Shown in pieces: positions 31,883 through 64,000 of a stretch of 64,000 nucleotides of DNA. The stretch is from Strongylocentrotus droebachiensis (Eukaryota > Echinodermata > Echinoidea > Camarodonta > Strongylocentrotidae). Under the pieces are notes generated by a model. The model did not search any database, had not been told where the DNA came from, and saw only the letters and a list, made by a program, of their open reading frames with translations. The position numbers were made by a program, and so were the translations under genes. Positions within the stretch are counted from its first letter, which is position 1, and the number at the start of each line of letters is the position of its first letter. The stretch lies in the NCBI GenBank assembly GCA_035222895.1, contig JAVYIG010002518.1, positions 1 to 64,000 on the forward strand. Direction: 5' to 3'.

Positions 31883-32095
31883 ATGATTCAGTGGCTAAGC
31901 AATGGTCTCGATACAGTGAGACCCCAGGATCAAAACCGTGTCTATGTGCTATATTAGTGCTCTTTTGTGAGGCATTAATTATCATTACTGTCAGTTATGA
32001 TGGTTGCACTGATTTTATTTTTTGTTGGCTTAAAAAAATGGCAATTCGCCTCAACCGCCTGAGCTTTGGGCAAGCTGTAATATACGTCAGCTTGA
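31883..32095 (+). repeat. Possible tRNA-like SINE
   Basis: CAGTGGCTAAGCAATGG (box A-like) is followed by GGATCAAAACC (box B-like). The evidence is limited to these two boxes and their spacing. Confidence 0.3.
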
Positions 32096-32150
32096 AGTAA
32101 AACATAACATTTCAAATACATTTTTTTTCTCAGGCGTCTTTAATGACTTG

Positions 32151-32598
32151 TTAAAGGTTATGCTAAGTTTGGGGAAATTTTGAAAATTGGATGGATAGTA
32201 ATTCGTTAAAAATTTGATATATTTGGATGCCCCTGTGGATGTATTAACTATTCGAAGCACTGGAAAATGTATCCCCTAAAAAAACTTCTGCTTTCGACAA
32301 ATTGAATAATACATTTTTTCTCTGTGCTCCCGGTAAATATAAAATATTTCAAATAGTAGCTGCGACCATTAAAATATCAGAATATGCAGTTCTCAGATAT
32401 AATTTCCAAACGGGGATAGCAAGTCGGTCGATTGTAGTCAAGAAACATTGTTTTAAAGCTAAAGTAATACCTGTCTTGAGAGGGGGCTATACAACATAAA
32501 GAGTTGAAATCGAAATATTGTAAAATGGCATATGCTTCCAATATGTTCATTTGAACCGAATTCATGACCGCATACCAAAACGTTGAATTACCTTTAAG
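32151..32598. mobile_element. MITE family H copy
   Basis: It starts TTAAAGGTTATGC and ends ACGTTGAATTACCTTTAA. It is co-linear with 63233-63743 over most of its length (GCTCCCGGTAAAT, GTAGCTGCGACCAT, AAGAAACATTGTTTTA). Both have no coding content. Confidence 0.7.
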
Positions 32599-32872
32599 CA
32601 CAGACATGAAATTATATATTGTTTAAAACACAAATTTGATTTCCTTCAAAATGCACCTTAATTTAAAACAAAGGCCCTTTATCCCGCTGTTACCAGTGAA
32701 TCTGATGATATATACCCCCACATTGGAAGTATGCTAGTCTTTTTTTTTTTTTGGGGGGGGGGGGGGCGCACCCTGTATGCCTGACATATTAGACCTAAGT
32801 AATTAAACCGTTGTAACGAAGGATTCCATCACGGACTTCTGTTATTATGTATTGACCCCCCCCCCCCCCCCC

Positions 32873-35719
32873 CAAGCCGCGGATCCAGGATTTCTTAGGG
32901 GGGGGAGCCCCCAAAAAATTGGTCCAACAAAAATCGCAACGACTAAGCCAGTCGCTGAATAAGTGGGGGGGGGGCTCTGACGTTTCATTACATTATTAGA
33001 GAAAGAAGACGATTTGTTGTACCGTTCTCGACTCTTAATCCTCGTTTGAATTCAGTTTCCCCCTCCCGCGCAAAGCGCGGAAGTTTTTACGTTTAATTTA
33101 TTCATTACAGACAGAAGACGATTCGTATTACCATTCTCGATTCTTAAGCCTTGTCTTAATTCAGTTCCCCCACCTCCTGCGCGAAGCACGGAAGCTTTGA
33201 CATTTCATTGAATAATGAGGGAAACAAGACGATTCGTTGTACCGTTCTCGAAAATAGTCCTCTTCTGAATTCAGTTTCCCTCCTCCCGCGCATAGCGCGG
33301 AAGCTTTGACGTTCCATTAAATTATTAGAGAAAGAAGACGATTCATTGTACCATTCTCGAAAATAATCCTCGTCTGAATTCAGTTTTCCCCCTTTCGCGC
33401 AAAGCGCGGAAACTTTTACGTTTCATTAAATCATTATAGAAAGAAGGCGGTTCGTTGTACCGATCTCGACTCTTAATCCTTGTCTGAATTCAGTTTCATT
33501 AAATTATTAGAGAAAGAAGACGATTCATTGTACCATTCTCGAAAATAATCCTCGTCTGAATTCAGTTTTCCCCCTTTCGCGCAAAGACTTTTACGTTTCA
33601 TTAAATCATTAGAGAAAGAAGGCGGTTCGTTGTACCGATCTCGACTCTTAATCCTTGTCTGAATTCAGTTTCATTAAATTATTAGAGAAAGAAGACGATT
33701 AATTGTACCATTCTCGAAAATAATCCTCTTCTGAATTCAGTTTTCCCCCTTTCGCGCAAAGCGCGGAAACTTTTACATTTCATTAAATCATAAGAGAAAA
33801 AAGACGATTCATTGTACCATTCTCGAAAATAATCCTCTTTTGAATTCAGTTTCCCCCCTTTCGCGCAAAGCGCGGAAACTTTTACGTTTCATTAAATCAT
33901 TATAGAAAGAAGACGATTCATTGTACCATTCTCGAAAATAATCCTCTTCTGAATTCAGTTTTCCCCCTTTCGCGCAAAGCGCGGAAACTTTTACGTTTCA
34001 TTAAATCATTATAGAAAGAAGACGATTCATTGTACCATTCTCGAAAATAATCCTCTTCTGAATTTAGTTTTCCCCCTTTCGCGCAAAGCGCGGAAACTTT
34101 TACGTTTCATTAAATCATTAGAGAAAGAAGACGATTCACTGTACCATTCTCGAAAATAATCCTCTTCTGAATTCAGTTTTCCCCCTTTCGCGCAAAGCGC
34201 GGAAACTTTTACATTTCATTAAATCATTAGAGAAAAAAGACGATTCATTGTACCATTCTCGAAAATAATCCTCGTCTGAATTAAGTTTTCCCCCTTTCGC
34301 GCAAAGCGCGGAAACTTTTACATTTCATTAAATCATAAGAGAAAAAAGACGATTCATTGTACCATTCTCGAAAATAATCCTCGTCTGAATTAAGTTTTCC
34401 CCCTTTCGCGCAAAGCGCGGCAACTTTTACGTTTCATTAAATCATTAGAGAAAGAAGGCGGTTTGTTGTACCGATCTCGACTCTTAATCCTTGTCTGAAT
34501 TCAGTTTCATTAAATTATTAGAGAAAGAAGACGATTAATTGTACCATTCTCGAAAATAATCCTCTTCTGAATTCAGTTTTCCCCCTTTCGCGCAAAGCGC
34601 GGAAACTTTTACGTTTCATTAAATCATTAGAGAAAGAAGACGATTCATTGTACCATTCTCGAAAATAATCCTCTTCTGAATTCAGTTTACCCCCCCCCCT
34701 CCCGCGCAAAGCGCGGAAGCTTTTAGGTTTCATTAAATCATTAGAGAAAGAAAACGATTCATTGTACCATTCTCGAAAATAATCCTCTTCTGAATTCAGT
34801 TTACCCCCCCCCTCCCGCGCAAAGCGCGGAAACTTTTACGTTTCATTAAATCATTAGAGAAAGAAGACGATTCATTGTACCATTCTCGAAAATAATCCTC
34901 TTCTGAATTCAGTTTACCCCCCCCCCCCCTCCCGCGCAAAGCGCGGAAACTTTTACGTTTCATTAAATCATTAGAGAAAGAAGACGATTCATTGTACCAT
35001 TCTCGAAAATAATCCTCTTCTGAATTCAGTTTACCCCCCCCCCCCTCCCGCGCAAACTTTTACGTTTCATTAAATCATTAGAGAAAGAAGACGATTCATT
35101 GTACCATTCTCGAAAATAATCCTCTTCTGAATTCAGTTTACCCCCCCCCCCCCCTCCCGCGCAAAGCGCGGAAGCTTTTAGGTTTCATTAAATCATTAGA
35201 GAAAGAAAACGATCGTATTACCATTTTCGACTCTTAATCCTTGTCTGAATTTCAAAAATGTTTTTTGTCTGCTCCTTTTTTTTCCTACGTCCTCTTCCTT
35301 TATCTCCTTTCTTTATTTGGCCAGCGTTTTTTTGTTTGGGGGCGCCCCCACCGCCCCCATGACTACGCGCCTGCGTCAGATGAACATATTTTGATACCTT
35401 GTCCGCCCCCGAAAACTCAGGGGTTTTAGGCATTTGATTACGGTCAGATGAACATATTTTTATACTTTATTTGTGACACTGGCAGGACACTGATTGGCGT
35501 GTGGTCCAGCGGGCGGAGCCCCCAGAAGCTCAGGGGTTTTAGGCATTAAATCACCGTCAGATTAGCCTCCAGGGGCACCTTTTTTTTTGGGGGGGGGGCC
35601 CCGGAAATTGGAAAAATTACGTCGTCAGATATTTCGTTCAGTGGGTGAGAGGGGGGGGGGAGGAACACTTAGAAAAAATTTCCCCCGGGCCCCCCGGGCC
35701 CCCCCTTGATCCGCCACTG
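32873..35719. mobile_element. hAT-type element carrying a 109-bp satellite
   Basis: The left end reads CAAGCCGCGGATCCAGGAT and the right end TTGATCCGCCACTG. The flanks are C runs; exactly eight C follow the right end, so the 8-bp duplication may be CCCCCCCC. An alternative is that the element runs to 36258, whose end (ATCCTGGATCCGCGCCTG) matches the left end more extensively. The interior is almost wholly tandem array. No transposase frame is present. Confidence 0.6.
32985..35250. repeat. 109-bp tandem satellite, about twenty units
   Basis: The unit runs CGAAAATAATCCTCTTCTGA, ATTCAGTTTTCCCCC, CGCGCAAAGCGCGGAAAC, TTTTACGTTTCATTAAATCA, AGAAAGAAGACGATTCATTG, TACCATTCT. Each unit has the hairpin CCGCGC-AAA-GCGCGG or a close form. 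A second unit type (GGCGGTTCGTTGTACCGATC) alternates in part of the array, and some units lack the CG-rich hairpin. C runs lengthen towards the right end. Confidence 0.88.
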
Positions 35720-36012
35720 CCCCCCCCATTGATCATTGTAAACGACCCTGACCACTTCTTCATCTAACAGATCCCGACTAATGATTATATGGTTCAAAAC
35801 CTTCAAGATCTTTATTTTGAGACACATAATTAGGTATAAGAAGAATAGGTACATGTTCGCTATGTTTGGGTTTGATAGTGTCTTATTTCTCCCTGCAGTT
35901 GACCCCCCCCCCCCCCCCCCGAACAAGGTGGTTTTGCAAGGACGAATGTACTGCCACCGGGTGAGAACAATTCTGAGAACTTATCCATGATATAAAATCG
36001 AGTATAATATAC

Positions 36013-36258
36013 CAGTGGCGGATCCAGGGGGGGGGGGGGAGGGGCCCGGGGGGCCCGGGCCCCCCCCTTGAGAAAAAAATCATGTAAAATCACGTGATTT
36101 TTACCTTTTTGGGGGGTTGGGCCCCCCCCCCCCCCCCCTGGCGCTTAAGGGGGGGGGGGGGGGGCGACTTTTCGGCCGGCGCGATTTTCAATTTTCCGGG
36201 AGCAAAAAAAAAAAAAAAGTTGGGCCCCCTCCCCTAAGAAATCCTGGATCCGCGCCTG
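36013..36258. mobile_element. hAT-type MITE of 246 bp
   Basis: The ends are CAGTGGCGGATCCAG and CTGGATCCGCGCCTG, flanked by the direct repeat AATATAC on both sides. The interior is mostly G, C and A runs. Confidence 0.72.
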
Positions 36259-36702
36259 AATATACATTGATTTAATATCTTCTTTCAAGAGTCGGTTATA
36301 ATAATAAATACGCAGGCGGTGTCCCTTAAACTTAAAAAAAAAGCAGAAACACGAAGTTGCAAACCATCCAGAGACTCCTAAAAAATTGCGTTACTTTTTA
36401 ATTAATTATATCATTACAAATCTTTATCCTCAGTTTTCTTATTTATAACCGATTTTCCTTATAAAATTAAAGATAATTATGGCGTATATATTCAATATTT
36501 AATGAACGCCAATAAACAATTACCCAACAACAACAACAACCTTAAACCGTTCGACGTTAATCACTAAACACCTGAATAAAAGACTATGCGATATTTCTGA
36601 TGAATCTGCGCCCGTGCAAAAGTCAAGAGGAGAAATGGTCTCCGTGAAGCGAGGTATTTCCCTTTGAATCTTGTCTTATTCAGAGAAGAAAGTAAAATCA
36701 GG

Positions 36703-62812
<26,110 letters not shown>

Positions 62813-62849
62813 GTAAGATATCTAGCATTCAACTTTGAATTCTTTTAAA

Positions 62850-63238
62850 GATAAACTTGAGTTCTGGTAACAAAACGAAAATTAATTCTCACAGAATCAA
62901 AAGAAACTTACACTGAATGTTCAAGATTACAAATAGATGTCACGTGCCAAACAATTTTGGAAGAAAATGTATACTGGCTGAGTAATGAGTATAGAAAGAT
63001 AAGGAAATCAAGGTAAGCTAGCCCAGACACCATTGTGTGTAGTCCCAAATACATATTTCTGTGTACAGTGCTTGTTACTATACCAAGACTGGGCCAAATT
63101 TATTATGATTTTGATGACTCCAGAACGTTGCAGTACACACCAATACTTACATGCTACATGATCAATGTTTTCTGATCCATTCCACACCTTTTCTTTCACA
63201 ATGCAATTGCATTACCAGAACTCACCTTTATCTTTAAA
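62850..63238. mobile_element. Diverged MITE family B copy in an OPA1 intron
   Basis: AAAGATAAACTTGAGTTCTG at the left and CCAGAACTCACCTTTATCTT at the right. The interior CCAAATACATATTTCTGTGT and AGTACACACCAATACTTACA match the family. Confidence 0.62.
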
Positions 63239-63743
63239 GGTAATACAAAGTTTTGGGAAACTTTGGAAATTGGCTGGATAGTGATTCTATACAATTTTGA
63301 TATATTTGGATGCCCTCGTGGGTGTATCATAAGCACTAGAAAATTTAGCCCTTTAATATACTTCTGCTTTCGAGAAAAATTGAATATCAACATTTACCGG
63401 TGCTCCCGGTAAATTTTGATAAATTTCAAATAGCGCCTACGGTAACACAATGGTAGCTGCGACCATGAAAATTTCAGAATATGTAGTTGTGATATATATT
63501 GTCAAAACAGATTAGCCAATCGGTCAATTTTGGTCAAGAAACATTGTTTTATAGCTAAATTAATATCTTGACCTTGAGAGGGAGCTATACAGCATAAAGA
63601 GTTTTATTTGTTACAATTTCATCACTCTAGACTCAATTTTAACCGCGAAAATGATTGTTGAACATTGTAGGATCGCATATGCTTCCGATATGTTCATTTG
63701 AACCAAATTCATGACCCCATACCAAAACTTTGTATTACCTTTA
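63233..63743. mobile_element. MITE family H copy in an OPA1 intron
   Basis: TTTAAAGGTAATACAAAG, then TTTTGG, at the left and CCAAAACTTTGTATTACCTT at the right. It is co-linear with 32151-32598. Confidence 0.75.
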
Positions 63744-63914
63744 ATATTTAACATTCTAAAGAAACATACTTTTTTTCTATCAAGTTTTCTCTATCACGTT
63801 AAAGCCCGATTGCAATTATATTAATAAGCCACCTAAAAGAAGTAGCATTCACACTGTAAGCATAAATCATTGATTTTTCTTTCATTCTGGTGTTTTGTCA
63901 CAAGTTGCTAAGCA

Positions 63915-64000
63915 ACTAGGGCCTTTATTGAATTCTTTTGATTCTGTTAATATATTATGTTACATTCTCAAAAAACATAAATTTGGACGAATCAGCTTTT
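63915..64000. repeat. MITE family C fragment at the window edge
   Basis: AGGGCCTTTATTGAATTCTT and GTTACATTCTCAAAAAACAT match family C; the element runs off the window. Confidence 0.5.

Noticed and set aside
32985-35250. CRISPR-like regular repetition
   Set aside because: The units are contiguous 109-bp tandem copies without unique spacers, in a eukaryotic genome, inside transposon ends.

Overview
This is a eukaryotic (metazoan) genomic window, most likely from an echinoderm and probably a sea urchin. The evidence is intron-rich deuterostome genes with GT-AG introns, a single-exon rhodopsin-class GPCR, and a very dense load of short foldback and inverted-repeat elements. The species call is inference. 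No database was searched.

Layout: (1) 1-782 holds the 3' end of an unrecognised + strand gene, with a candidate terminal coding exon and an AATAAA signal. (2) 3832-13756 (+) is a nucleolin gene. Twelve coding exons give 611 in-frame codons: acidic tracts, three RRMs, an internal and a terminal RGG/GAR stretch. Its first coding exon is not securely placed. Its introns carry a C/D-box snoRNA of the U15/SNORD15 type and two near-identical copies of an H/ACA-box snoRNA. (3) 13757-27200 is the nucleolin 3' UTR, then a partial tandem duplication of that 3' UTR. Copy 1 is split by a 4.3 kb stack of nested DNA transposons. A (CTT)n tract, a long perfect palindrome and a decayed minus-strand LINE follow. 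(4) 27220-28245 (-) is an intact intronless class A GPCR. (5) 28250-36700 holds MITEs, a 5'-truncated L1/Tx1-like LINE with a 15-bp target-site duplication, and a hAT-type element carrying about twenty units of a 109-bp satellite. (6) 36703-62812 (+) is OPA1, the mitochondrial dynamin-related GTPase. Twenty-two constitutive exons and one likely cassette exon were placed. The gene runs off the right edge before its C-terminal part.

The genes are unrelated in function: nucleolin (nucleolar rRNA biogenesis, consistent with the intronic snoRNAs), a membrane receptor and a mitochondrial fusion/cristae GTPase. What stands out is the non-coding architecture. Tandem duplications around OPA1 splice sites have produced pseudo-exons, decoy acceptors and decoy donors. 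Satellites are carried inside transposons. Many MITE families share TTAAAG termini. I saw no convincing virus-like or LTR element, no CRISPR array and no clear new enzymatic system.
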